A stretch of DNA of 42,700 nt from Schleiferiaceae bacterium (GTDB taxonomy: Bacteria; Bacteroidota; Bacteroidia; Flavobacteriales; Schleiferiaceae), in the NCBI GenBank assembly GCA_029254375.1, contig JAQWXR010000022.1, positions 1-42,700 on the forward strand, written 5' to 3'. The position numbers and the translations under genes are program-made. How positions within the stretch are numbered: position 1 is the stretch's first letter; the number at the start of each line of letters is the position of its first letter. Of this stretch, positions 19,814-27,654 are shown piece after piece. The notes below the pieces were generated by a model that was not told where the DNA came from, did no database searches, and saw only the letters and a list, made by a program, of their open reading frames with translations.

Positions 19814-21237
19814 TATTGGACGCGTTCGTTGCGTTTGGCAATATCTACAAAGGACATGCGAGGATATTTTTCGGCGCGATGAATAATCTCGAGGGCCGCC
19901 TCGGTCACCTTAACGAGTCCATCCATGTCAATTTTATCTAAGTCGTCCGATGGTCCGTGATAGTCCTCATGCAAACCCGTATGAAGCATGATGGCAGGGA
20001 CTCCGGCACGGACAAAACTCGCGTGGTCTGAACGCGGAAAAAGTGCGGGAATGTTCTCAATTCCAAATTGATCACAGGGCATATCGCGAAGAATACTGGC
20101 CCATTCGTCTGCGGAGCTCGTGGCGTAAATCATCAGACTGTCTGCGCGATTCAAACGGCCCACCATATCGATATTGAGCATGTAGGCAAAGTCATGAACA
20201 GGTACAGGGCTATTTTCTACGAAGAACTTAGAACCTAAAAGGCCATCCTCTTCCGCTGAAAAAGCGATGAACAAAATATTGCGCCCTTGCACCTCGGGGT
20301 GCTGAGAGGCCTGGCGAGCGAGTTCAAGTAAAACAGCGGTTCCACTCGCATTGTCATCTGCACCATTGTGCACTTGACCAGCTGCGTCTGGATCGCGAGA
20401 ACCCCATTTTCCTAGGCCGACATGGTCATAATGAGCCCCAATAACCATTGTCGTTGGTTGACCGAAATCCATAAATCCCGCCACGTTGTAGGCTTCGGCA
20501 CCGCGCTCCTGAATGGTTATTTTGAATCCTAGGTCCGGCCGATTTCGACGCAACTTGCGCACCCACTTTTTGCCACTAACCAATGCGATGGGAAGTCCAA
20601 GGTCGCGCTGACGTCGAATCAACATTTGCGTGATGCCTTTCTTGTTTTTGCGATCGAGCAGGATGACGCCCTTGGCGCCTGCTTCTTTGGCATGTTGAAT
20701 GCGGGTCGCCAAATCGGTTTGTTCGCCGGCATACTTCTTTTTATCCCGAGGGCTGAGTTCCCAGTCCATGGTCACGATTTGCCCTAAAAGCTCCTGACTA
20801 GCGTAGTTTTTTGAGCGAATGCCCGATTTGATATAGACGGAACTACCCTCTAGGGCATCTGTTTGGCTGTAGGGGAGGATCACAAAGGCTGGCGCTGCGT
20901 CTTGGCCTGTGTTCACAAAGAGGCTATCCTTTCCAATCCGAATCCAGTTGCCCCAGCGGGGAAGTTCCGCGGGGCGCGGAGCATTGAACTGCTGGGTATA
21001 CCCCCCAGGGAAGAACGGACGGAGTCCTGATTCTTGAAAATTGCGAATGATATACCCCACGGCTTCCGTAGCCCCTTGAGTTCCTGGGAGACGGCCCTCG
21101 AGGTCATCGGAGGCGAGGTATTCCATGTCTCTTTTGAGGTGCTCACGGGCATCGCCAGGAAGAGAACCGCATTTAAACGTTTGACCCGCAAGGCTGACCG
21201 AAAAGAGGAGGGTAAAAACAAGTGTAAATCCTTTCAT
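19813..21237 (-). CDS. M28 family metallopeptidase with PA-like insert, exported
   Basis: A zinc aminopeptidase-type enzyme of 474 residues. The N-terminus is a signal peptide (MKGFTLVFTLLFSVSLAG). The start of the mature part has LASDDLEGRLPGTQGA, common in Bacteroidota M28 proteins. The region of about 150-230 fits an inserted protease-associated domain (AGAKGVILLD). The peptidase core shows the metal ligands in order: His in GAHYDHVG, Asp in GADDNASG, Glu pair in SAEEDGLLG, Asp in NIDMVGR and a final His in EDYHGPSDD. It acts outside the inner membrane on peptides or amino-acid derivatives; the true substrate is unknown. Located 17 bases after lspA and overlapping gpsA (TAATG). Confidence 0.93.
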   Translation of the reverse strand: MKGFTLVFTLLFSVSLAGQTFKCGSLPGDAREHLKRDMEYLASDDLEGRLPGTQGATEAVGYIIRNFQESGLRPFFPGGYTQQFNAPRPAELPRWGNWIRIGKDSLFVNTGQDAAPAFVILPYSQTDALEGSSVYIKSGIRSKNYASQELLGQIVTMDWELSPRDKKKYAGEQTDLATRIQHAKEAGAKGVILLDRKNKKGITQMLIRRQRDLGLPIALVSGKKWVRKLRRNRPDLGFKITIQERGAEAYNVAGFMDFGQPTTMVIGAHYDHVGLGKWGSRDPDAAGQVHNGADDNASGTAVLLELARQASQHPEVQGRNILFIAFSAEEDGLLGSKFFVENSPVPVHDFAYMLNIDMVGRLNRADSLMIYATSSADEWASILRDMPCDQFGIENIPALFPRSDHASFVRAGVPAIMLHTGLHEDYHGPSDDLDKIDMDGLVKVTEAALEIIHRAEKYPRMSFVDIAKRNERVQ

Positions 21238-21254
21238 ACGAGAAAAGTAGTTGA

Positions 21255-21896
21255 TTATCGCTGGCTACCCCAGCTCATCGGGTTTCGAGAACTCCAATAA
21301 AGAAGTACCACACCAATGGAAACACAAGCGTCAGCCAAGTTAAAGATGGGCCGGAAAAATATAAAGTACTCGCCACCCCAAAATGGAATCCACTCTGGCA
21401 AAAGGCCTTCAAAAAGAGGGAAGTAAAGCATATCCACGACATTGCCAAGAAGCATGGGCGCATAACCACTGCCCCATTCGGCGACGCCGGTGTACATCAT
21501 CCAATCTCCAAATTCTGCCTGAAAAACCAAGCCCCGATCAAATAGTAGCCCATAAAAAAGGCTATCCACGACATTGCCCAAGGCCCCGGCGAGCACAATA
21601 GCAAATGAAATTAACACAAAGGTTTTGGCGCCTCCGTTGGCTAAGCGATTCATGTACCAAAGAATCCCGCCAATAGCTAAAATACGGAAGCTCGAGAGGG
21701 CGTATTTACCCGCTTTTCCTCCCCATTCCATCCCAAAGGCCATACCCGGGTTTTCCGTAAAATGCAATTGAAACCACGAGGTAATGGGTAGACTTTCTCC
21801 TAAGGAAAATGATGTTTTGATCCATAGTTTCAAGCCTTGGTCCAAGATGACCAAGATGGCGCTAAGGATAAAGGGCCAGGTAAGTGAGGATTTCAC
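21255..21896 (-). CDS. lspA: Lipoprotein signal peptidase (signal peptidase II)
   Basis: An inner-membrane aspartyl protease that removes signal peptides from prolipoproteins; this window itself encodes several (GldH, DUF4837, DUF4292). The 213-residue protein has four or more hydrophobic helices, an FTENPGMAFG segment and the catalytic Asp pair Asp155 (GNVVDMLYF) and Asp189 (FNLADACVS). It is longer than E. coli LspA because of an insert of about 40 residues between the first GNVVD (Asp111) and Asp155, a feature I recall from Bacteroidota. The start is GTG at 21896, overlapping the dksA-like stop as GTGA. The ileS-(dksA)-lspA order echoes the ileS-lspA operon of E. coli. Confidence 0.93.
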   Translation of the reverse strand: MKSSLTWPFILSAILVILDQGLKLWIKTSFSLGESLPITSWFQLHFTENPGMAFGMEWGGKAGKYALSSFRILAIGGILWYMNRLANGGAKTFVLISFAIVLAGALGNVVDSLFYGLLFDRGLVFQAEFGDWMMYTGVAEWGSGYAPMLLGNVVDMLYFPLFEGLLPEWIPFWGGEYFIFFRPIFNLADACVSIGVVLLYWSSRNPMSWGSQR

Positions 21897-22273
21897 CGTT
21901 GCTTCAACTTGGCTTCCATGCTCATTGTGGCGTGTGGAACCAATTTGAGGCGCTCTTTTTCAATTCGATTACCGGTGACACGGCACATACCATAGGTCTT
22001 ATTCTCAATGCGCAACATGGCGGAACGCAGATCGCGTAGAAACTTCTCTTGGCGGGCGGCGAGTTGAGCATTTGCCTCTTTGCTCATCGTCTCGGAACCC
22101 TCTTCAAAACTTTTAAAGCTCGGCGAAGTGTCTTCCGTGCCGTTATCCATATTATTGGTAAACTGCTCACGGAGAATGTGAAGATCCTCTTCTGCTTTAT
22201 CGATTTTGCCTTGAATCAACGTGCGGAACTCCTCGAGCTCGGCATCGCTGTAGCGTTCGTTCTTGTTTTCCAT
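21893..22273 (-). CDS. TraR/DksA family protein with degenerate zinc finger
   Basis: A 126-residue DksA/TraR-like protein, expected to bind RNA polymerase in the secondary channel. The first 90 residues are a charged helical hairpin (SDAELEEFRTLIQGKIDKAE and AARQEKFLRDLRSAMLRIE) and the tail is YGMCRVTGNRIEKERLKLVP. Of the four Cys of a classical DksA zinc finger only the first is present; the others are replaced (CRVT and PHAT). Bacteroidota members generally show this loss, so the fold must be held in another way. It sits between ileS and lspA. Regulatory targets are unknown. Confidence 0.88.
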   Translation of the reverse strand: MENKNERYSDAELEEFRTLIQGKIDKAEEDLHILREQFTNNMDNGTEDTSPSFKSFEEGSETMSKEANAQLAARQEKFLRDLRSAMLRIENKTYGMCRVTGNRIEKERLKLVPHATMSMEAKLKQR

Positions 22274-22344
22274 GATTCTTAAGAGTAAAGAGGGCCGAAT
22301 ATACGCAATAGGAATATGAACAGCCGGTTATTCACTGTTAAATA

Positions 22345-25300
22345 TCAGGCCTTTTGAATCCAAAATTCTACTATGTTCCCCTCTAAGTCACTTTCCATGT
22401 GGAATGCACCCGTTGGAGCCGGGCTAAAGTCCATGGTGTCGGCAAGAACTTCGGAGCAAACGTAAGCCTCATGGGCCGCGATTGCGTCTAGCGCCTGGGG
22501 ACTTCCATTTGCCCAAAGTTGAATGCGATCGGTAATATCTAGGCCACTGTTTTTGCGCAAACCTTGAATGCGATTCACCGCTTCTCGGGCTAAACCTTCT
22601 CGGATTAATTCAGGGCTCAAGCTCAGGTCAACGGCTAGGGTACTCCCTCGTTCAGTAGCTACTGCCATCCCGGGGATATCGTCGGTTTGCACTTCGACAT
22701 CCTCTAAAGTGATAACAAAATCTCCACCTGTGAGGTTCAAGGTTGATGTTCCTTGGTTTTCTAGGGTGCCAAGCGCGCGTGGACTCAAGGCAGCAATGGC
22801 TGCGGCTACCTCCTTCATTTGAGGGCCGGCTTTTGGACCAAGGGACTTGAAATTGGCCTTGGCGCGCTTTACGAATACGCCAGAGGCCTCATCTACGAGC
22901 TCAATCTTCTTGGCATTGACTTCGGCAAGCACTAGTCCTTCGATTGCTCGAACGTCTTCGGCTTGAGCGGCGTGCAGGATGGGAACCAAGACACGGGCGA
23001 TGGGCTGACGAACACGGATTTTTTCTTTTTTCCGAACACTGAGCACGAGGGAGCTGAGGCGCTGGGCCAAGGCCATACGACGCTCTAAATCTGCGTCAAT
23101 CGCGCTTGCATTCGACGTCGGGAAGTCCGAGGTATGCACAGAGAATGCCGAGGTATGCAAATCTCTGTAGAGCTGCTCCGCATAAAAAGGAGCTACGGGA
23201 GCCATTAGTCGCGCAATGGTATCCAAGCATTCGTGTAATGTTTGATAGGCCGCCAGTTTGTCAGAGCCCATTTCGCCTTTCCAGAATCGGCGGCGACATA
23301 GGCGCACGTACCAATTGGAAAGTTCATCTTGCACAAAGTCACTAATGGGACGGAAAGCCCGGGTAGGCTCAAAATCATCTAAGGCCTCTGTCACTTCAGC
23401 GACCAAACTATGGAGCTTGGACAATATCCAACGATCGATTTCTGGGCGCCCTTGAAGAGGGATAGTAGGGCTAGCGGCATCAAAGCCGTCGACGTTGGCG
23501 TACAAGGAGAAGAAGCCGTAGGTGTTGTGCAAGGTGCCAAAGAACTTGCGCTGGACCTCCTGTACCCCGGCAAAGTCAAACTTCAAATTGTCCCAAGGCT
23601 GGGCATTCGTCAACATGTACCACCGCAGGGCATCTGAACCATACTCCTCCATGGCTTTGAATGGATCCACGGCATTGCCCAATCGTTTGGACATTTTTTG
23701 GCCATTCTTATCAAGGACCAATCCATTGGAGATGACGGCCTTGTAAGCGACGTTGTCAAAAACCAATCCAGCAATAGCGTGAAGCGTAAAAAACCATCCA
23801 CGGGTTTGGTCCACCCCTTCCGCAATAAAATCGGCAGGAAAGGCCTTGTTTTGGTCGATAGCCTCTTTGTTCTCAAAAGGATAGTGCACCTGAGCATAGG
23901 GCATGGCGCCCGAGTCGAACCAAACATCGATTAAATCTAATTCTCGATGCATCGCCACCCCCTTGGAAGATGTCAAAATCCACGCATCCACATGGGGGCG
24001 GTGCAAGTCTACCTGGGCATAGTTTGCTTCGGAAAAATCACCGGGCTCAAAGTGGGCCAATGGGTTGGAGGCCATATGGCCAAAGGCGACGGAACGTTCT
24101 AATTCCTTTTTAAGCGTTTCGATGGAATCAATGATGATTTCTTCACTTCCATCTTCTGTGCGCCAAATAGGAAGGGGAATCCCCCAATAGCGACTGCGGC
24201 TGAGGTTCCAATCATTCAAATTTTCTAGCCAATTCCCAAAACGGCCCGTGCCCGTGCTGGCGGGCTTCCATTGAATTTCTTGGTTGAGGGTCTGAAGTCG
24301 CTCTTTTACCGCGGTCGTTCGGATGAACCAGCTGTCCATGGGATAATAGAGCACAGGCTTGTCTGTACGCCAGCAATGTGGGTAACTATGCGAATATTTC
24401 TGGACCTTGAAGGCCTTGCCCTGTTGCTTGAGCTGAATGCCGATTTGCTCATCAACACTGAGTTCTGGGCGTTCCTCTTCGGCGTAGTATTCAATTTTAA
24501 CATACTGCCCTGCCAAGTCTCCCATCTGGGATACAAATCGACCTTGTAGGTCAACCAAGGGCACAGGATTTCCATGTTCATCCAGAACCAAAAGGGGCGG
24601 AACCCCTGCAGCGGCGGCCACTCGAGCGTCATCTGCACCAAAGGTGGGGGCGGTATGTACGATGCCCGTTCCATCTTCCGTGGTCACGAAGTCCCCCGGG
24701 ATGACGCGGAATGCTTGATCCGCATGTTCATACGGCTGCGCATAGGGTAAGAGTTGTGTATAGCGCAATCCAACAAGCTCAGTTCCCAAGAAGGTTTTTC
24801 GCAGCGACCAAGGCAGTATCTTGCCTTCAGGAAGGACGTCAACGCCCGCATCTTCTTCACGGAAGTATTTCGAAATCAAGGCCTCCGCCAAGATTACCGA
24901 CTGCTTTTCCTTGGTGTAAGGATTGAATGTATCGACGAGAGCGTAGGAGATTTTTGGGCCTACGGTCAAGGCGGTATTGGAGGGTAAAGTCCATGGGGTA
25001 GTCGTCCATGCCATGATATGGACGGGCTCTTGGCCAAAAAGAGCTTCGGACTGCTCACTTGCTTGGACGGCAAATAAAGCGGTCGCCGAAACATCCATCA
25101 CGTCGCGGTAGCATCCAGGTTGGTTGAGCTCATGGGAGCTGAGACCTGTTCCCGCTTTTGGAGAGTAAGGCTGAATAGTATAGCCCTTGTAAAGCAGGCC
25201 TTTCTGATGAATTTGAGCCAATAGCCACCACACTGTTTCCATGTATTTGGAAGTGTAGGTGACATAGGGTTGGTCCATGTCCACCCAATAGCCCATTTGC

Positions 25301-25707
25301 TTGGTGAGATTGTTCCAAATGTCCGTGTAACGCATGACAGCCTCTCGACAAGCCGCATTGTACTCCTCGACGGTGATACTTTTCCCGATATCCTCTTTGG
25401 TAATTCCCAATTCTTTTTCTACCCCTAATTCCACAGGTAAGCCATGGGTATCCCATCCAGCACGACGGTTGACTTTAAATCCTTTTTGCGTTTTGTAGCG
25501 GCAAAAAAGGTCTTTTAGGGCACGGGCCATGACATGGTGAATCCCAGGCAAGCCATTAGCAGAGGGGGGACCTTCATAGAAAACGAATTCAGGTCCGTCC
25601 GTTCGGATGGATTTGGCAAAAACATCCTGAGCCTCCCAATAGGAAAGCACATCTTTTTGAATTTGTGGGAGATGGAGCGAACCGCGCTCCGGGTAGGTCT
25701 GACTCAT
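22345..25707 (-). CDS. ileS: Isoleucyl-tRNA synthetase, IleRS2 (eukaryote-like) type
   Basis: Charges tRNA(Ile) with isoleucine. The 1120-residue protein is longer than E. coli IleS (about 940) and resembles the eukaryote-like clade. The class I signature near residues 47-58 reads PPSANGLPGIHH, so the HxGH tetrapeptide is replaced by GIHH. The second motif, KMSKRLGNAVDPF, is normal. The CP1 editing region follows (WTTTPWTLPSNTAL, DGTGIVHTAPTFGADD), then the anticodon-binding domain and a long C-terminal extension. The ATG at 25707 overlaps the stop of the RidA-like gene (ATGA); an ATG at 25722 adds five residues and is less likely. A gap of 71 bp follows before the dksA-like gene. Confidence 0.95.
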   Translation of the reverse strand: MSQTYPERGSLHLPQIQKDVLSYWEAQDVFAKSIRTDGPEFVFYEGPPSANGLPGIHHVMARALKDLFCRYKTQKGFKVNRRAGWDTHGLPVELGVEKELGITKEDIGKSITVEEYNAACREAVMRYTDIWNNLTKQMGYWVDMDQPYVTYTSKYMETVWWLLAQIHQKGLLYKGYTIQPYSPKAGTGLSSHELNQPGCYRDVMDVSATALFAVQASEQSEALFGQEPVHIMAWTTTPWTLPSNTALTVGPKISYALVDTFNPYTKEKQSVILAEALISKYFREEDAGVDVLPEGKILPWSLRKTFLGTELVGLRYTQLLPYAQPYEHADQAFRVIPGDFVTTEDGTGIVHTAPTFGADDARVAAAAGVPPLLVLDEHGNPVPLVDLQGRFVSQMGDLAGQYVKIEYYAEEERPELSVDEQIGIQLKQQGKAFKVQKYSHSYPHCWRTDKPVLYYPMDSWFIRTTAVKERLQTLNQEIQWKPASTGTGRFGNWLENLNDWNLSRSRYWGIPLPIWRTEDGSEEIIIDSIETLKKELERSVAFGHMASNPLAHFEPGDFSEANYAQVDLHRPHVDAWILTSSKGVAMHRELDLIDVWFDSGAMPYAQVHYPFENKEAIDQNKAFPADFIAEGVDQTRGWFFTLHAIAGLVFDNVAYKAVISNGLVLDKNGQKMSKRLGNAVDPFKAMEEYGSDALRWYMLTNAQPWDNLKFDFAGVQEVQRKFFGTLHNTYGFFSLYANVDGFDAASPTIPLQGRPEIDRWILSKLHSLVAEVTEALDDFEPTRAFRPISDFVQDELSNWYVRLCRRRFWKGEMGSDKLAAYQTLHECLDTIARLMAPVAPFYAEQLYRDLHTSAFSVHTSDFPTSNASAIDADLERRMALAQRLSSLVLSVRKKEKIRVRQPIARVLVPILHAAQAEDVRAIEGLVLAEVNAKKIELVDEASGVFVKRAKANFKSLGPKAGPQMKEVAAAIAALSPRALGTLENQGTSTLNLTGGDFVITLEDVEVQTDDIPGMAVATERGSTLAVDLSLSPELIREGLAREAVNRIQGLRKNSGLDITDRIQLWANGSPQALDAIAAHEAYVCSEVLADTMDFSPAPTGAFHMESDLEGNIVEFWIQKA

Positions 25708-26141
25708 AGGGCCGCAATACACTTGAGTTCAACAGCAATAGGCGTGGGAAGCGAAAGAACCTCAACCGTTGTGCGGCAGGGCTTTGGGTCGATGCCTTCA
25801 AAATAATCAGCATACAAGCGGTTGAATTGCGCAAAATCGCGCTTCATGTCCGTCAAGTACACGGTGATATCCACTAGCTGACTCCAGTGGGCACCGGCTT
25901 CTTCCAAGATGGTCTTCACATTGGCCATGACCGAATGCACCTGCATTTCGAAGTCGTAATCGATGACCGCGCCGGAAGCGTCAAGGACTAGTCCAGGAAC
26001 CGAAGAACTTCGTGTATCACTTTTTGGTTTGCGGGGTCCAACACCGGATAAAAACAAAAGATTGCCCACACGACGCGTCATGGGATAGGCGCCAACGGGC
26101 TGCGGGGCGTTCGAAGAGAGGGCAGTTGAAGAGTCGCTCAT
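25704..26141 (-). CDS. RidA/YjgF family protein, 2-aminomuconate deaminase-like
   Basis: A 145-residue RidA-fold protein. It keeps the general family landmarks QPVGAYP, LLFLSGVGP, the active-site Arg in PCRTTVEV and the PTPIAVELK end. Between GVGPR and HSV it has a PGLVLDASGAVIDYDFEMQ insert that I recall as characteristic of 2-aminomuconate deaminases (NbaF/AmnD type) of the kynurenine and 2-aminophenol routes, rather than of housekeeping RidA. It may therefore convert 2-aminomuconate to an oxo acid with release of ammonia; general imine hydrolysis is the alternative. The ATG at 26141 lies just behind a perfect -7 element, which rules out the longer start at 26216. ileS overlaps by ATGA. Confidence 0.85.
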   Translation of the reverse strand: MSDSSTALSSNAPQPVGAYPMTRRVGNLLFLSGVGPRKPKSDTRSSSVPGLVLDASGAVIDYDFEMQVHSVMANVKTILEEAGAHWSQLVDITVYLTDMKRDFAQFNRLYADYFEGIDPKPCRTTVEVLSLPTPIAVELKCIAAL

Positions 26142-26148
26142 AGCGTGA

Positions 26149-26156
26149 CAAAAGTA
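26149..26156 (-). promoter_or_regulatory. -7 element of the ridA-like/ileS operon
   Basis: The minus strand reads TACTTTTG, a perfect TAnnTTTG match, with only seven bases between it and the ATG. No clear TTG at -33. The implied transcript would be leaderless or nearly so. Confidence 0.55.
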
Positions 26157-26264
26157 CCCTATTTGGCCTACATAGCCTGCCTTTGAGAAGGAATTCGCCG
26201 CGGATGGCGATAGCAAAAGAAGAGGAGCAAAGGGAGAAATCGGAACGAAACCTTTAGAAATAGA

Positions 26265-26289
26265 AAACGCCGCTTATGCAGCGGCGTTT
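26265..26289 (-). terminator. Rho-independent-like terminator hairpin
   Basis: AAACGCCGC (26265-26273) and GCGGCGTTT (26281-26289) form a perfect 9-bp stem with a 7-base loop. On the minus strand the stem is followed by TTTTCTATTTC; on the plus strand by TTTCACAACC. The T-rich side favours ending minus-strand transcription coming from the dehydratase gene or the foldable segment, and insulating the RidA-like promoter downstream. Confidence 0.6.
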
Positions 26290-26300
26290 CACAACCCTTG

Positions 26301-26329
26301 ATGAATCCATTCGTTTTCGAAAGATTCAT
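26301..26329. repeat. AT-rich inverted repeat
   Basis: ATGAATC (26301-26307) pairs with GATTCAT (26323-26329), and inside it TTCG pairs with CGAA around a TTTT loop: 11 base pairs in total with a small bulge. It lies 11 bp from the terminator hairpin in the same gene-free stretch. Purpose unknown; it may be part of the 3' end of a minus-strand transcript. Confidence 0.45.
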
Positions 26330-26377
26330 TGCAAACATAGCAATAAAATCGACTTAAAGTATAAATGACTATAATAT

Positions 26378-26385
26378 TATTTTTG
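26378..26385 (+). promoter_or_regulatory. -7-like element before the foldable segment
   Basis: The plus strand reads TATTTTTG, a perfect TAnnTTTG match followed by C, in a very AT-rich setting. At the expected -33 position only TTA (26354-26356, spacing 21) is seen. If real, transcription would begin close to 26390 and run into the foldable segment. Confidence 0.4.
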
Positions 26386-26389
26386 CATC

Positions 26390-26570
26390 TTTGATCTCAG
26401 CAAGTAGCAAGGTGCTTCCTCCATTCAGGAGGCGAGAATCAGATTTCTGAGCCTCTTCTAGGTTCTCGATAGGCACCGTTGCTTGCAGGCCACAACCTCA
26501 AACCATAGCATGTACGCCCGAAATAATCTGGGTTTTCTGTGCTTGGATGCACGAAATGGAGAGCGGGCAG
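26390..26570 (+). ncRNA. Putative structured RNA, family unknown
   Basis: This part of the 444-bp gene-free stretch folds into nested, perfectly paired helices. GCAAG/CTTGC (26400-26404 with 26482-26486), CAA/TTG (26408-26410 with 26479-26481) and GGTGC/GCACC (26411-26415 with 26473-26477) form a compound closing stem. Inside are CCTCC/GGAGG (26418-26432), CGAGAA/TTCTCG (26433-26438 with 26463-26468), TCAG/CTGA and CCT/AGG. A second module pairs GCCCG (26516-26520) with CGGGC (26564-26568) around GTGC/GCAC. I do not recognise SRP RNA, tmRNA, RNase P RNA or a common riboswitch; a Bacteroidota 6S RNA cannot be excluded. The strand is set only by the upstream -7 element; it could instead be a 3' UTR of the minus-strand dehydratase gene. 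No convincing coding frame was seen. Confidence 0.35.
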
Positions 26571-26585
26571 GAAGATGAAAGAGGT

Positions 26586-27578
26586 TTATGCCCCCCAATG
26601 ATGGGCTTGAAGATCCAAATTCCCCCCGGACAAAATCACGCCAACTCGATGGCCGCCAAAGACCCCCGGGTGCTTAAGTACCGCGGCAAAAGGAGGCGAG
26701 CAATTGGTTTCTACAATAATTTTGAGGCGTTCAGCCAGAAGTAATTGGCCTTGCAGGATTTCGGGGTCGCTGACGGTGTGAATGGCGCTAACATAGGCTT
26801 TGATCACTGGGAAGTTGATGTGACCTAATTCTGTGCGCATCCCATCCGCCACGGTTTGGGGGTTAACGTTGTGCTCAATGTGGCCCGAAGCCAGGCTGCG
26901 GAAAGCATCATCTGCCCCGGTCGGCTCACCTGCAAAGACGCGCACCGAGCTGCCATGTAGCTGGTTCCACACATGAACAGCAAAAGCCGTCCCAGCCAAT
27001 AATCCACCACCGCCAACGGGGACGCCGATCCAGTCTAGCGAGTGGCCTTGGGCGGCGCAATCCTCTAGCAGCTCCCACGCTGCAGAGCCTTGACCAATAA
27101 TAACTGGGGCTTGATTGGACGGGTGGATTTCGACCGCACCCGTCTCACGCTGAATGACTTCGACCGCTTGAATGCGGGCGGCTAGCGTTGGCGCACATTC
27201 AATGATGCGCGCGCCGGTCAATGCGACCGCGCGCTTCTTAAATTCAGGAGCATTGGAGGGCATGACCACGATGCAAGGCATCCCCTTTTCGGCACAAGCC
27301 CATCCTAGCGCTTGTCCATGATTTCCGCTGGAATGCGTCACCACGCCCGCGGCGGGCAGGCCGCTGCGTTCCAATTCGAGCAGGGCGTTTTGAACCCCGC
27401 GCATTTTGAAGGCGCCGGATCGCTGAAAGTTTTCACACTTAAAAAAGATCGATGCCCCTGCCAGGGTATCCAAGCTCGAGGAAGTCAGCACGGCGGTTCG
27501 GTGCAAATGTGTAGCGAGAAGTTGATAGCGCTCGATGAGCACCGAAGGAGTCAAGAAGGGAGAGAAATACGGATCCAC
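26586..27578 (-). CDS. PLP-dependent threonine/serine dehydratase or racemase-like enzyme
   Basis: A fold-type II pyridoxal-phosphate enzyme of 330 residues, close in length to serine racemases and biodegradative threonine dehydratases. It lacks the C-terminal ACT-like regulatory domain of biosynthetic IlvA. The PLP lysine is in FQRSGAFKMRG (near residue 58), the phosphate and substrate loops are SSGNHGQ and GGGGLLAG, and the C-terminal SGGN segment contacts the cofactor. The likely product is a 2-oxo acid plus ammonia from Thr or Ser, by way of a reactive enamine. The start is GTG at 27578, supported by a perfect -7 element four bases upstream. Dehydratase and racemase cannot be separated by eye. 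Confidence 0.88.
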   Translation of the reverse strand: MDPYFSPFLTPSVLIERYQLLATHLHRTAVLTSSSLDTLAGASIFFKCENFQRSGAFKMRGVQNALLELERSGLPAAGVVTHSSGNHGQALGWACAEKGMPCIVVMPSNAPEFKKRAVALTGARIIECAPTLAARIQAVEVIQRETGAVEIHPSNQAPVIIGQGSAAWELLEDCAAQGHSLDWIGVPVGGGGLLAGTAFAVHVWNQLHGSSVRVFAGEPTGADDAFRSLASGHIEHNVNPQTVADGMRTELGHINFPVIKAYVSAIHTVSDPEILQGQLLLAERLKIIVETNCSPPFAAVLKHPGVFGGHRVGVILSGGNLDLQAHHWGA

Positions 27579-27582
27579 GAGA

Positions 27583-27590
27583 CAAAGGTA
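27583..27590 (-). promoter_or_regulatory. -7 element of the PLP dehydratase gene
   Basis: The minus strand reads TACCTTTG, a perfect match to TAnnTTTG, with four bases before the GTG start. The -33 TTG is not evident. It points to a leaderless message starting at or very near GTG. Confidence 0.5.
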
Positions 27591-27633
27591 GAGCCAGACG
27601 GTCGGTCCTTTGAAGAGTCGTAGATTCTGCCCG

Positions 27634-27641
27634 TACCTTTA
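27634..27641 (+). promoter_or_regulatory. -7-like element of the flippase gene
   Basis: TACCTTTA, one base from the consensus, lies 4 bases before an ATG at 27646 and 13 before the in-frame ATG at 27655. It faces away from the dehydratase promoter about 45 bp to the left, forming a compact divergent promoter region. Confidence 0.4.
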
Positions 27642-27654
27642 CCTTATGTCGAGC

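Noticed and set aside
26390-26570. SRP RNA, tmRNA or RNase P RNA in the foldable segment
   Set aside because: The diagnostic sequences (for example the GGAAGGAAGCAG-type loop of SRP RNA, or GAGGAAAGTCC of RNase P RNA) are absent on both strands.
26510-26605. A 31-codon frame starting MYARNN in the gene-free stretch
   Set aside because: No upstream signal for translation, no known motif, and it runs into the antisense of the dehydratase gene.
26547-26744. An open frame of 65 codons on the plus strand
   Set aside because: Most of it is antisense to the C-terminal part of the PLP dehydratase; the composition looks random and there is no recognisable domain.
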